A DNA stretch of 64,000 nucleotides from an uncultured Oscillospiraceae bacterium (lineage in GTDB: Bacteria > Bacillota > Clostridia > Oscillospirales > Oscillospiraceae). The position numbers and the translations under genes are program-made. The DNA is taken from positions 23,293 to 87,292 of the forward strand of contig CAJURY010000008.1 of NCBI GenBank assembly GCA_910589155.1, in the 5' to 3' direction. Positions 16,891 to 25,448 of this stretch are shown here, piece after piece. Numbering within the stretch: the stretch's first letter is position 1; each line of letters begins with the position of its first letter. A model generated the notes under the pieces. That model saw only the letters and a list, made by a program, of their open reading frames with translations. It ran no database searches and was not told the origin of the DNA.

Positions 16891-17360
16891 GCACCGCTCC
16901 ACCTTTGCTGCCCTACCGGAATTCCCAAATCGCTTTCAATGACCCATGCAAGCTTCTTGCGGATAAAAGGCGTAACCTGCCCTTGCAGGCGAACAAAACA
17001 AGGTACGCCGTCCTCTCCCAGTTCCACCTGCACCCGGACGTCCGCGCCCATGCCCTGCGCTTTGTCCAATATATATGCTTCCGTCCGCTGGGTTATGACC
17101 ATAGAAGTTTGCTCTCGCACCGCAAGACTTGTACGATCTACAATACCGTTTGCCTGAGCCTTATAATCTCCCCAAATGTCTATGGATTGCGGTACTTCCA
17201 AGTGCAGCAAAGGGGAAAAAGCGCACAGCAATAAAAACACCCCGCAGCAAAGGCTGAGTACCTTCCCCGCCGTTCCTTTTCCTCCCGCAACCTCCTGCAC
17301 CAAGGCGCATACCAGCGCCCCTGCCGTTACCGTCAGCAAATAAGTTTTGACTCCGTTCAT
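16887..17360 (-). CDS. spoIIIAF: Stage III sporulation protein AF
   Basis: 157 residues from ATG 17358-17360, overlapping the spoIIIAE stop as ATGA; AGGAG lies 9 nt upstream. Two N-terminal transmembrane helices (about 5-25 and 32-50) precede a soluble ring-building-like domain ending VIESDLGIPV. It is a membrane component of the SpoIIIA channel complex. Confidence 0.9.
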   Translation of the reverse strand: MNGVKTYLLTVTAGALVCALVQEVAGGKGTAGKVLSLCCGVFLLLCAFSPLLHLEVPQSIDIWGDYKAQANGIVDRTSLAVREQTSMVITQRTEAYILDKAQGMGADVRVQVELGEDGVPCFVRLQGQVTPFIRKKLAWVIESDLGIPVGQQRWSGA

Positions 17361-18427
17361 GTATATCCCGCTCCTTTCATAAAACACGCCAGACTAATTA
17401 AAAGCATCAGGCAGCACACCCCTACCATGGCAAGCAGCAATCCCATGGCCTGGGCAAAATTGCCTACCAGCTCCGTCAGGCGTTTGTTTCCCGTAATCCC
17501 GCACAGCGCCCAAGTCAGCTTCAGCATCAGATACTGCACGCCGATCTGGCAAAATGGCCCTGCGCAAATGGCAAGCACCGCCAAAAGTCCATAGACCCCC
17601 GCCGCCGATTTCACCGCGCTGGCGCTGAGTACCACCAAGTCGGAAGCGCCGGCGAGAATATTGCCGATTACCGGCACCGCTGTGGAAATGGTGGTTTTTG
17701 TCGCCTTCACCGCAGCGGCGTCCGCCGTCCCGCTGAGCACTCCGGTAAGACTCATATATCCTGTAAAAATGGACAAAAGCAGCTTGAGTCCCCAATTGCA
17801 CGCCCAGGCGATCAGTTCCCGGATTTTCTGCAAAAATTCGTGCCCTACCGCGCTGTTGGCAAAGGAGGCCATGATATGCGCGTAAACCATGGGCACCAAT
17901 AGTCCTGTGACGGCGGCCATCAAAATACCGTCAAATACCGCCGTACCGAAATACAGCGCGCTGGAGGTTGTGGGCGCGCCGGAGGCCGCCATAGCCGAAG
18001 CCATCACCGGCAGCAGCAGCTTGCCGTATTCGCTGAGTTCCACAATTGTCGCCTTGCAAAGGCCAATTTGGCTGGCCGTCCTGCCTAGAATCAGCGCTGT
18101 GATCCCTAGCGTTCCCACAAGATCGGCGGTATTGCGCCTTGTGGAAAGCTCTGGGGTCTGAAACACCGTACAAAGCAGTACTGCGCACAAAACCGCCGCG
18201 CAGGTTCCCACCGCTTCCGTCAAAGACGGCTGGATTTTTGATAAAACCTGCCAGAAAAGCGCGCCCAACCCCTCCGGCAAGCTCGTCCCCTCCTCCGGCA
18301 GGTATTCTCTGGCGCTTTCCGGCACTTCATAAATTGGAGAAGTATCCACAATGGACACTTCTTCTGTTGCACACACCGGCAGCGCCAAAAAAATAGCGAG
18401 AACGCATAAAATCACCGCTTTTCGCAT
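17357..18427 (-). CDS. spoIIIAE: Stage III sporulation protein AE
   Basis: 356 residues from ATG 18425-18427, one base after the spoIIIAD stop; an in-frame GTG 9 nt upstream is less likely. A signal-peptide-like N-terminus (RKAVILCVLAIFLALPVCA) is followed by about seven to eight transmembrane helices with the long conserved AVKATKTTISTAVPVIGNIL segment. SpoIIIAE is the largest polytopic member and resembles membrane parts of secretion systems. Confidence 0.93.
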   Translation of the reverse strand: MRKAVILCVLAIFLALPVCATEEVSIVDTSPIYEVPESAREYLPEEGTSLPEGLGALFWQVLSKIQPSLTEAVGTCAAVLCAVLLCTVFQTPELSTRRNTADLVGTLGITALILGRTASQIGLCKATIVELSEYGKLLLPVMASAMAASGAPTTSSALYFGTAVFDGILMAAVTGLLVPMVYAHIMASFANSAVGHEFLQKIRELIAWACNWGLKLLLSIFTGYMSLTGVLSGTADAAAVKATKTTISTAVPVIGNILAGASDLVVLSASAVKSAAGVYGLLAVLAICAGPFCQIGVQYLMLKLTWALCGITGNKRLTELVGNFAQAMGLLLAMVGVCCLMLLISLACFMKGAGYT

Positions 18428-18428
18428 A

Positions 18429-18821
18429 TTATCCACCTATCATTTGTTCCAAAAGATCCAGAACCGCCGTAAGCAGCGGCAATGCCAGATAAAGTGCCGC
18501 CGCACCGCCGCAGACACGAATCATTTTCCCAAGAGACCCTTCCCCCGCGTCGGCGCAAACGGTGTCGCCCACTTCTGTCAAGAGGGCGACGCCCGCCGTT
18601 TTCAGCAAAATCGCCACCATATCCCCGTCCAGATTCCCCGCCCGGCGGAGCCTTGCTAGCAGCTCCGCCACCGGCTGCAAAAACCGGGCGGCCACGGCAA
18701 ACATCAGCCCGCAGCAGGCAATGGTCAATAGCACCGCCTGTTCCTTCGCCCGGTCCCGCAGGACAATCGCCACCAGCGCGCCCAGCAGTCCCAGGGCAAT
18801 ACATTGTAAAAATCCTTCCAT
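18429..18821 (-). CDS. spoIIIAD: Stage III sporulation protein AD
   Basis: 130 residues with four hydrophobic helices (about 4-20, 28-50, 72-92, 100-120). The middle carries GNLDGDMVAILLKTAGVALLTE, which corresponds to the conserved core shared with SpoIIIAC. Short polytopic component of the SpoIIIA complex, encoded two bases from spoIIIAC. Confidence 0.92.
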   Translation of the reverse strand: MEGFLQCIALGLLGALVAIVLRDRAKEQAVLLTIACCGLMFAVAARFLQPVAELLARLRRAGNLDGDMVAILLKTAGVALLTEVGDTVCADAGEGSLGKMIRVCGGAAALYLALPLLTAVLDLLEQMIGG

Positions 18822-18823
18822 GA

Positions 18824-19018
18824 CTAAAAGTGAAACAGGTTTTTCACCAGATCAAACAGCTCCGCAATCCGCTGGGCAACAATCATCAACACCACCACCA
18901 GACCGGCCAGCGTGGTCATGGTCGCCTGTTCTTCCCTGCCGGAACGAACCAGAACCTGATTCAAAATGGAAACGATGATTCCCACAGCGGCAATTTTGAA
19001 AATCAAATCAATATCCAT
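18824..19018 (-). CDS. spoIIIAC: Stage III sporulation protein AC
   Basis: 64 residues with two transmembrane helices (about 5-25 and 35-55), KIAAVGIIVSILNQVLVRSGR at the start. It is the usual size for SpoIIIAC, the smallest membrane subunit. It follows spoIIIAB by 6 nt and precedes spoIIIAD by 2 nt. Confidence 0.93.
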   Translation of the reverse strand: MDIDLIFKIAAVGIIVSILNQVLVRSGREEQATMTTLAGLVVVLMIVAQRIAELFDLVKNLFHF

Positions 19019-19024
19019 CTTTTG

Positions 19025-19531
19025 TTACAGCAGCAAAATTGCCAGTGCCGCACCCCCGCACAGTCCCAAAGCCCGATAGCTGCGCAGGCGGCTCTCCTTT
19101 CCCTGTTCCATATTTTGCAGCCGCCGCTGGCAATCGGCTTTCGCGGCCTCCAAGCCCTGAAGCTGCCCTTCCAGGTCAAATTTGCCCAGGCTGTAGGAAA
19201 GGGTGCGCATCACCTCGGCACAGTCTTTTGGAACGCTGTCGTTCAGCGCTCGATTCATACAGTCGGAAATTTCACCGGGATTTTCCTGCTCCAAAAGCTT
19301 TCCCAGCCGCCCCATAGCCTGTCCCACCACGCCGGGGGCGTTTTGGGCAAGACTTGCGCAAAGCGCCGGCAATGGCGTAATGCGGTATCGAATCTCGCAC
19401 TGCATCAGCTCCAATACCATTTGCAGCTCCCGGAGGGCAAGCTCCTGCTGCCGGACGGAGGCCGCAAAGGAAAAGCCGCAGTAGCCGCAAGCGCCTAAAA
19501 TACAAAATACACCCAATAACCGAATCATCAT
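19025..19531 (-). CDS. spoIIIAB: Stage III sporulation protein AB
   Basis: 168 residues. N-terminal hydrophobic helix (LLGVFCILGACGYCGF), then REL-rich amphipathic helices with LQMVLELMQCEIRYRITPL, and a C-terminal hydrophobic tail (ALGLCGGAALAILLL). The fold resembles type II secretion GspF, and it probably partners the SpoIIIAA ATPase. It overlaps spoIIIAA by 4 bp. Confidence 0.92.
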   Translation of the reverse strand: MMIRLLGVFCILGACGYCGFSFAASVRQQELALRELQMVLELMQCEIRYRITPLPALCASLAQNAPGVVGQAMGRLGKLLEQENPGEISDCMNRALNDSVPKDCAEVMRTLSYSLGKFDLEGQLQGLEAAKADCQRRLQNMEQGKESRLRSYRALGLCGGAALAILLL

Positions 19532-20373
19532 CCAAGCCTCCCAACTGTATAGCGCCTGTCCCTATCCAAAAGGGCATAGGTTTCAAATATTCCGCTGGAA
19601 AGGAGCTTTGCGTAGATTTCCCTCTTTTCCAGATCCCGCACTTCGGCTACATGAGCCGTGGCTAGAAGCTTTACGCCGCAGTAGGAACAGATTTCCATGG
19701 CCGCGCAATCGGCCTTTGTGGTAATCTCGTCCACCGCGATCCACTGAGGCGACATCGCCCGCAGCACCATAGCCATACCTTCCGCCTTGGGACAGCTTGT
19801 CAGCACATCCACGCCGTTTCCCGTATCAAATTGGATTTTGCCCTCGCTGGACGGGAAAATTTCACCCCGCTCGTCCACCACGGATACCTGCTCTTTTTTA
19901 GAAAGGCACCGCACGACATCCCGCAGCAAGGTGGTTTTCCCCACCCCCGGCGGCCCTAAAATCAAGGCGGAGCCGGTTAGCTGCCGGGCAAGCTTTTCTC
20001 CGATCCCCAAGACGTCCCGCGCCACACGGATACACAGGCTTGTGGCCTCCTTCAGCCCGGTTGACGCGCCGTCTTTTTGCACCGATTGCCCACAAATGCC
20101 GATTCGATGCCCCCCGGGGGCGGTTAGAAATCCCTGTCCCATGGTGGACGCGGCATAGGCTGAGTATCGGCTGGCAAGCTGCACACAGCCGGACACCTCC
20201 TGCGCCGTCACCGCGCCGCTTTTGGACACGCAAATTCCATCCGCGCACACAAACTGCGGCGCGCTTCCCACCCGCAACCTGATTTCCAGAAGCTTGTCCT
20301 GCCCTATTTTTTCCGCTTCCGGCCGCAGCCTTCCCGGCAGCAGCCAAAGTAATTCCTTCCACATACACATCAT
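19528..20373 (-). CDS. spoIIIAA: Stage III sporulation protein AA (ATPase)
   Basis: 281 residues from the first of two ATG codons at 20368-20373 (GGGAG 10 nt upstream); the longer ORF runs into the promoter. Walker A LGPPGVGKTTLLRDVVR is near residues 142-158, and the Walker B-like VVDERGEI follows. The conserved GAPGGHRIGICG-like segment (GGHRIGICG) is present. It is the motor ATPase of the mother-cell SpoIIIA complex and the first gene of the eight-gene operon, under a sigma-E promoter. Confidence 0.94.
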   Translation of the reverse strand: MMCMWKELLWLLPGRLRPEAEKIGQDKLLEIRLRVGSAPQFVCADGICVSKSGAVTAQEVSGCVQLASRYSAYAASTMGQGFLTAPGGHRIGICGQSVQKDGASTGLKEATSLCIRVARDVLGIGEKLARQLTGSALILGPPGVGKTTLLRDVVRCLSKKEQVSVVDERGEIFPSSEGKIQFDTGNGVDVLTSCPKAEGMAMVLRAMSPQWIAVDEITTKADCAAMEICSYCGVKLLATAHVAEVRDLEKREIYAKLLSSGIFETYALLDRDRRYTVGRLG

Positions 20374-20394
20374 AGCTTGTTCACTCCCACCACA

Positions 20395-20423
20395 ATTGTA
20401 TGTCCCAGGCCATCGGATATGCC
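20395..20423 (-). promoter_or_regulatory. Sigma-E promoter of the spoIIIA operon
   Basis: On the minus strand, GGCATATC (20416-20423), a 13-nt spacer and CATACAAT (20395-20402) closely match the sigma-E -35 (GKCATATT) and -10 (CATACAMT) boxes. Placement about 22 nt before spoIIIAA fits mother-cell expression. Confidence 0.85.
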
Positions 20424-20461
20424 GCAAAAAAATGTCGGTGAATTTTCATTTTCAAACGCAA

Positions 20462-20496
20462 AAATGGCGCTACTGCAACAAACAGTAGCGCCATTT
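20462..20496 (-). terminator. Terminator of ftsK/spoIIIE
   Basis: A perfect 14-bp stem (AAATGGCGCTACTG and complement) with a 7-nt loop, followed on the minus strand by TTGCGTTT after the stem's own terminal T run. Confidence 0.88.
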
Positions 20497-20546
20497 GAGA
20501 AATTCACCGCTTCTTATTTATTTTTCTTCCGGTTTTGAAGATTAGA

Positions 20547-23141
20547 TCAGGGCAGCTCCTCCGGCACGGGATCCAACGCCGGCGTTTCCTCCAAGCCCAT
20601 CTGCCCGGACTGCATCTGCCGCCACTGCTCTTTTGTGACCAAAATCGCACGGGATTTTGCCCCGGCGTGGGGACCCACAATGCCCTTTTCTTCCATTTCA
20701 TCCACAATTCTGGCCGCTCTGGCATAGCCCAGCTTCAGCCGCCTTTGGAGCATGGAAACGGAAGCCTGCCCGGTTTCCAGAATTACATCCACAGCATCGG
20801 GCAGCAACTCGTCGCCTTCCACGTCCTCGTTTTCTTCCGTCACCGCGCCCGCATTGCCCTTGCCAGTCTGGGTGGCCTTGCGCTCGATTTCCTCCATGAC
20901 GTCCTCGCTGTAGGAAGGGCTGAAGCTTTCCTTGATGAACTCTGTCACCGCCTCCACCTCGCCGTCGCTGACAAAGCAGCCCTGAATCCGGCGGGGCTTC
21001 CCCTTCCCCAAAGGGGCATAGAGCATATCGCCTCTGCCTACCAGCTTTTCCGCGCCCATGGTATCCAGAATAATCCGGGATTCCATGGCGGAGGAAACCG
21101 CAAAGGCGATGCGGCTGGGAATATTGGCCTTCATAAGGCCGGTGATGACGTCGGCGGAAGGACGCTGGGTAGCAATCACCAAGTGAATGCCCGCCGCGCG
21201 TCCCATCTGCGCCACACGGCAGATGGATTCTTCCACTTCCTTGGCGGCCACCAGCATCAAATCGGCCAGCTCATCGATAACGACAACGATTTTCGCCAGC
21301 TTTTCCCCTTCTTCGCTGTTTTCCATAATCTGATTAAAGGCTTCGATGTCGCGAACCCCTGCGTCCGCCATAGTTTTATAGCGGCGCATCATTTCCGTCA
21401 CCGCCCACTGCAAAGCGCCCGCCGCCTTTTTGGGGTCGGTGACAACAGGAATCAGCAAATGGGGAATGCCATTGTAAATGCCAAGCTCCACCAACTTGGG
21501 GTCAACCATGATAAATTTGACCTCCTGGGGCTTTGCCTTATACAAAATGGAAATCAGCAGACTGTTGATACACACGGACTTACCGGAACCGGTTGTGCCC
21601 GCAATCAGCATATGGGGCAGCTTGGAAATATCGCCCACCACACAGGTACCGCTGATGTCCTTGCCCACGGCAAAGCTTGCCCTGGACTGCGCCCGGGCAA
21701 ACTGGGAAGACGCAATGACGTCCCGCAGCGATACCGTCGTCACCAGCTTATTGGGCACTTCGATACCCACCACAGAAATTTTATCCGGGATAGCCGCAAT
21801 ACGCACGCCAATCGCGCCCAGATTCAAAGCGATATCATCTGCAAGACTGGTTATTTTGGATAGACGAACGCCTCTTTCCAGCTCCACCTCGTAGCGGGTT
21901 ACGGTGGGACCTCGCGTCACATTGCAAATGGTCGCGCTGATTTTAAAGCTTTGCAGGGTCTCGCTGAGGCGACGGGCATTTTCCCGCATTTCCTCCGTCC
22001 CATCCAAGCCGCCTTCCGGGGCGGCCTTCAGCAGCGTAAGAGGCGGGAACTGATACTCCGCCGGAGGCTGCGTCTCGTTTTGAGAAATTTCCTTCGCAAC
22101 CTCAATGGCGGACTGTCGCGCGTCCTTGGCGCTGACTTTTTCCCCCACCGGCTCTATCTCTTCTTCCACCGGCTCTATCTCCTCTTCCACCGGCTCCATC
22201 CTCTCCTCCAGAGGCGATTCCGCTTCCACTGGATCCGGGAAAACCGCAGGAGCAGGCGCAAAAATTTCGTTTTCTTCCTCTTCCGGTTCCAAAATTGTCT
22301 CCCGTTTTTTTCTTTCCTCCATGATGTATTCATCTGGAGACTGCGCCTTGGATTTTTTACTTTCTTTTGGCAAAAACAGCGGCGCCTGCGGATCTTCATC
22401 AGGATCGAACAACGCCATTTCCCGCCGACGCTGTCGCTTCTGCTCTACCCGTTCTATATGCCGGGTAGCAATGTGGTTCACCACCGCGCTGGCAGGGTCG
22501 ATCCGTTCTTCCTCCGGTTCCGGCTCCGGTCTGGGGCGATTCTGCACCGCCCGCACCAGCCCCGGCACCGTAATGCCCAGCATCCACAAAAGCGATAAGA
22601 GCAACAAAATGCAAAGCGTCGCAATCGCCAGAGTTTTTCCCAGAATAAACCGGAAAAACAAAGCGAGCAGGCCGCCAAAAACGCCGCCCGTCGTTCCAAT
22701 TTGACCGCCTTCGTACAACTCCGCCACAACCGCGATTCCCTCGGGCAAAACCGCCTGAGAAGCGGACAGGTGGGATATAGCGCTGGTAAACAGCACCATG
22801 CCAAGGCAGGCGGAAATACGTCCCGCCACTGGCTTTCCGCTGCGAAACGCCAGAATCCAAAACAGCGCAATCCATACGGCGCACATAAAATAGTAGCCTG
22901 TCCCGCCCAAAAGCCCGGTAAGCCCCTGTCGCAAAAGGTTCAAAAGCAGCGCGTCTACACCGGCGCAGCTAAATACATTCAGCACTGCGCAAACAAGGCA
23001 CACCAACGCAAAAATGCCGCGGTAAGGCACTTTCGCTTTCGGCGCCACAGCGCGGGCGGCAGCAGTGGTTTTTTTCTTACCGGAAGAACCGGTTTTCTTT
23101 TTCCCAGTTCCTTTTTTTGCGGACGCTTTTTTTTCAGCCAT
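20547..23141 (-). CDS. spoIIIE: DNA translocase FtsK/SpoIIIE
   Basis: 864 residues. A lysine-rich N-terminus, four transmembrane helices (about 40-190) and an acidic/proline-rich linker with repeated EPVEEEIEPVEEEI-type units (about 300-330) are followed by the motor. Walker A is AGTTGSGKSVCINSL, with IMVDPKLVELGIYNGIPHLL and VVVIDELADLMLVA downstream. The C-terminal winged-helix gamma domain (about 790-850) reads QTGQASVSMLQRRLKLGYARAARI-like sequence. It pumps chromosomal DNA at the septum, including into the forespore. The rest of the sporulation genes nearby fit the SpoIIIE role; division use is also possible. Confidence 0.96.
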   Translation of the reverse strand: MAEKKASAKKGTGKKKTGSSGKKKTTAAARAVAPKAKVPYRGIFALVCLVCAVLNVFSCAGVDALLLNLLRQGLTGLLGGTGYYFMCAVWIALFWILAFRSGKPVAGRISACLGMVLFTSAISHLSASQAVLPEGIAVVAELYEGGQIGTTGGVFGGLLALFFRFILGKTLAIATLCILLLLSLLWMLGITVPGLVRAVQNRPRPEPEPEEERIDPASAVVNHIATRHIERVEQKRQRRREMALFDPDEDPQAPLFLPKESKKSKAQSPDEYIMEERKKRETILEPEEEENEIFAPAPAVFPDPVEAESPLEERMEPVEEEIEPVEEEIEPVGEKVSAKDARQSAIEVAKEISQNETQPPAEYQFPPLTLLKAAPEGGLDGTEEMRENARRLSETLQSFKISATICNVTRGPTVTRYEVELERGVRLSKITSLADDIALNLGAIGVRIAAIPDKISVVGIEVPNKLVTTVSLRDVIASSQFARAQSRASFAVGKDISGTCVVGDISKLPHMLIAGTTGSGKSVCINSLLISILYKAKPQEVKFIMVDPKLVELGIYNGIPHLLIPVVTDPKKAAGALQWAVTEMMRRYKTMADAGVRDIEAFNQIMENSEEGEKLAKIVVVIDELADLMLVAAKEVEESICRVAQMGRAAGIHLVIATQRPSADVITGLMKANIPSRIAFAVSSAMESRIILDTMGAEKLVGRGDMLYAPLGKGKPRRIQGCFVSDGEVEAVTEFIKESFSPSYSEDVMEEIERKATQTGKGNAGAVTEENEDVEGDELLPDAVDVILETGQASVSMLQRRLKLGYARAARIVDEMEEKGIVGPHAGAKSRAILVTKEQWRQMQSGQMGLEETPALDPVPEELP

Positions 23142-23154
23142 CCTTTCCCTCCTC

Positions 23155-24000
23155 TCAGCAGGTTAAAAACAGGATAAACGCCACCATCGCGGCGCTCCAG
23201 CAATAACAAGCAAAATTACCCAGATTCTTTTTCCGGGTCAAAAAGCGCATAAAGCGCAAAGATAGGTAACTCAGCACGCTTGCGGCGGCAGTCCCAGCCA
23301 AATACTGGGCAAAAAGCAGTCCGCTTACAGTTTCCGTCCCGCCAGACACTGCCAAGACGCCCCGCACCAACTGCGCAATCACCTGAACCAGCAGGACAGG
23401 CAGCCACATGAGATAAGTAAATTCCATGGCAAACTCCCCGTCTACCCCTTTGAGCCAGCCAGCCGACAGCGCAAGCCCAGAACGGGATACCCCCGGAAGT
23501 ACAGAAAACGCCTGTCCAAATCCCATGAAAACCGCGTCGGAAACCGTCATATTTTTGCCGTCTTTATTGCCGTGGGGCAAATGATCGCAGACAAACAACA
23601 AAATTCCTGACACCGCCAGGGAAACAGCGGTAAAGAGCAGGTTTGCGTATAACGTCTGCGCCTTCTCATAAAAAGGAACCGCCAGCAGCATAGGCAGCGC
23701 CGATACCACGATCAAAAAAACCAGTCTGCCGGTCAAACGGATTTCCCCTCTTTGGGTTGCGCGGCGCTTTTGGCGCAGCGTTCCAAAAACGCTGCGCAGC
23801 TCCCGGCGAAAAAAGTGAACCGTTCCCAAAAAAAGCCCCAGCCGGAGCATGGCTTCAAATAGCATTGCCTTTTCCTGATAGCCCTGCATTCCCAAAATCT
23901 GCTGAAAAATCGCCTGATGGCCGGAACCAGAAATGGGAAGGATCTCCGAAATCCCTCGAATGATTCCCAAAAGGATCGCTTTCAGCCAATTTTGTTCCAT
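23155..24000 (-). CDS. Undecaprenyl-diphosphatase (UppP/BacA)-like protein with altered active site
   Basis: 281 residues from ATG 23998-24000 (GGAGGTG, 6 nt upstream). About seven to eight transmembrane helices. The first UppP box reads RGISEILPISGSGH (residues 15-28), where canonical BacA reads EGLTEFLPVSSTGH. The second box PGVSRSG is intact. By offset, BacA Glu17 is Arg15 here and Ser27 is Gly25, while Glu21 and His30 are kept as Glu19 and His28. BacA Glu17 is reported essential, so classic C55-PP phosphatase activity is doubtful. It could be a neofunctionalised paralogue. It precedes ftsK by 13 nt. Confidence 0.75.
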   Translation of the reverse strand: MEQNWLKAILLGIIRGISEILPISGSGHQAIFQQILGMQGYQEKAMLFEAMLRLGLFLGTVHFFRRELRSVFGTLRQKRRATQRGEIRLTGRLVFLIVVSALPMLLAVPFYEKAQTLYANLLFTAVSLAVSGILLFVCDHLPHGNKDGKNMTVSDAVFMGFGQAFSVLPGVSRSGLALSAGWLKGVDGEFAMEFTYLMWLPVLLVQVIAQLVRGVLAVSGGTETVSGLLFAQYLAGTAAASVLSYLSLRFMRFLTRKKNLGNFACYCWSAAMVAFILFLTC

Positions 24001-24108
24001 CCTTTTCACCTCCGGTGTCTTTTCACTTGCCTTCGTTGGTAAATCTGTCGCTTTCTTATCATAGCACAAGCGGCAGAAAAATTCCACCCCTACTTTTCGC
24101 GCAAAAAG

Positions 24109-24144
24109 ATCCCCCAGTATTCGCTTTCGACGAAACTGGGGGAT
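24109..24144 (-). terminator. Terminator after the GT2 gene
   Basis: A 10-bp stem ATCCCCCAGT/ACTGGGGGAT with a 16-nt loop, followed by CTTTTTG on the minus strand. Confidence 0.88.
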
Positions 24145-24156
24145 TTCCTCGCTGTT

Positions 24157-25368
24157 TTACAGCTTGATCGCAGTGCTGGGAACCTCGTTCTTTCTTGTTT
24201 TGTTATGAACAATGGGACGCCACACGGTAGTTTTGTGGAAAACGCCAAGCACATGCAGCGGCAGCCAGGAGGCGGTAAAGACCGGGTACAGCAAAATGCT
24301 TTTCCAGAGGGTCTTCAACGGCCTGCGGCCAATGAGCGCCAGAGCAAACGCCGTGAGAACCAGTCCTGCGTAAAAGCCGATAAAAGAAAGGGTCAAGGCG
24401 AAAAACCAGCCCTGGGTTTGCAGCGTGTTCCAAATTCCCCATGCTCCGGGCAGAAGCATTAAAACCTGCGTATAGGGCATCGTCAAAAACAGGGCGAAAT
24501 CCGCCGCTCGGAAATTGCCGAAGGACAGAGCGTTATACCAAAGTTTCGGAATCATTTTCCGCCCCACCTCCAAAACGCCGCTGCACCAACGCTTGCGCTG
24601 GGTCATAGACTGCCGAAAAGATACCGGCTCCTCATCGTAGGAAATCGCCTCCGGCACCCATTTGATTTGGACGCCGGCCTGGGCAAGCTGCGCGGCAAAT
24701 TCGGTGTCCTCCGTAATGGTTTCCGTATGCCAACCGCCCAATTCTTCCATCAATTCGCAGGTCACAACAAAACCAGTGCCCATGAGCTTGGCGGAAAGAC
24801 CAATGTTGCCCCGCGCCCGACTATGGAGCAGGTCAAAATTTTCCCGGTAAATATCATAGCAGCCCGCCACCCAGGAATCGCCTGGATTCAGAGATTTCTG
24901 CTTGCCCTTGGCGGCTCTCGCCCCGGACAGCACCGCATCGTTCATACGGGCGAGAAAATCCGGGTCAATGAGGTTGTCCGCGTCAAACACACAAAAAGCG
25001 TCGTAGCCTTTTCCTTGTAAGGCGGCCATGGCCTGCTGCAAAACATTGCCTTTGTTATGTACCGGCGCAAGACAGGTAAAAATCTTCGCGCCAGCGGCCT
25101 CTGCCGCCCCGGCTGTATCATCCGTGCAGTTATTGGGGATAACAAACACATCAAATAGCTCCGGCGGGTAATTTTGCCGCAGCAAAGACGCCACCGTACT
25201 GCCAATCACCGCTTCTTCATTGCGGGCGGCAAGCAGTACCGCAAACCGGGTCGCCGCCTCCCGCCGGGGTAGCTTTTTCCGGGGCAGCACGCAAAAAAAG
25301 CCAATCACCGTGGTGTAAAGAATCAAAGCCTTTAAAACGAGGCTCAAAATCTCCATGAAAGTATCCAT
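24157..25368 (-). CDS. Family 2 glycosyltransferase, membrane-bound
   Basis: 403 residues from ATG 25366-25368 (AAGGAG upstream). An N-terminal helix (about 8-25) precedes a GT-A domain with LLAARNEEAVIGSTVASLL (nucleotide binding), the DxD-like VFDADNLID, TEDTEFA as the catalytic aspartate region and QRKRWCSG, the processive-synthase QxxRW-type motif. Three to four C-terminal helices complete a layout typical of hyaluronan/cellulose-synthase-like or PgaC-like enzymes. Sugar and acceptor are unknown. It is a single-gene transcript with a strong promoter and terminator. Confidence 0.88.
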   Translation of the reverse strand: MDTFMEILSLVLKALILYTTVIGFFCVLPRKKLPRREAATRFAVLLAARNEEAVIGSTVASLLRQNYPPELFDVFVIPNNCTDDTAGAAEAAGAKIFTCLAPVHNKGNVLQQAMAALQGKGYDAFCVFDADNLIDPDFLARMNDAVLSGARAAKGKQKSLNPGDSWVAGCYDIYRENFDLLHSRARGNIGLSAKLMGTGFVVTCELMEELGGWHTETITEDTEFAAQLAQAGVQIKWVPEAISYDEEPVSFRQSMTQRKRWCSGVLEVGRKMIPKLWYNALSFGNFRAADFALFLTMPYTQVLMLLPGAWGIWNTLQTQGWFFALTLSFIGFYAGLVLTAFALALIGRRPLKTLWKSILLYPVFTASWLPLHVLGVFHKTTVWRPIVHNKTRKNEVPSTAIKL

Positions 25369-25396
25369 CAAACTCTCTCCTTCCCTTTGTTGCTTT

Positions 25397-25425
25397 ATTA
25401 TAGCAATTCCTTTTTTAAGGATCAA
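25397..25425 (-). promoter_or_regulatory. Promoter of the GT2 gene
   Basis: On the minus strand, TTGATC (25420-25425), a 17-nt spacer and TATAAT (25397-25402). Confidence 0.8.
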
Positions 25426-25448
25426 TTTGGAGAAAGTTTAAGTTTCCC

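Noticed and set aside
22140..22210. Tandem repeats in ftsK suggesting a CRISPR-like or satellite array
   Set aside because: They are in-frame codon repeats of an acidic linker (EPVEEEIEPVEEEI-type), a common feature of FtsK linkers, with no spacers.
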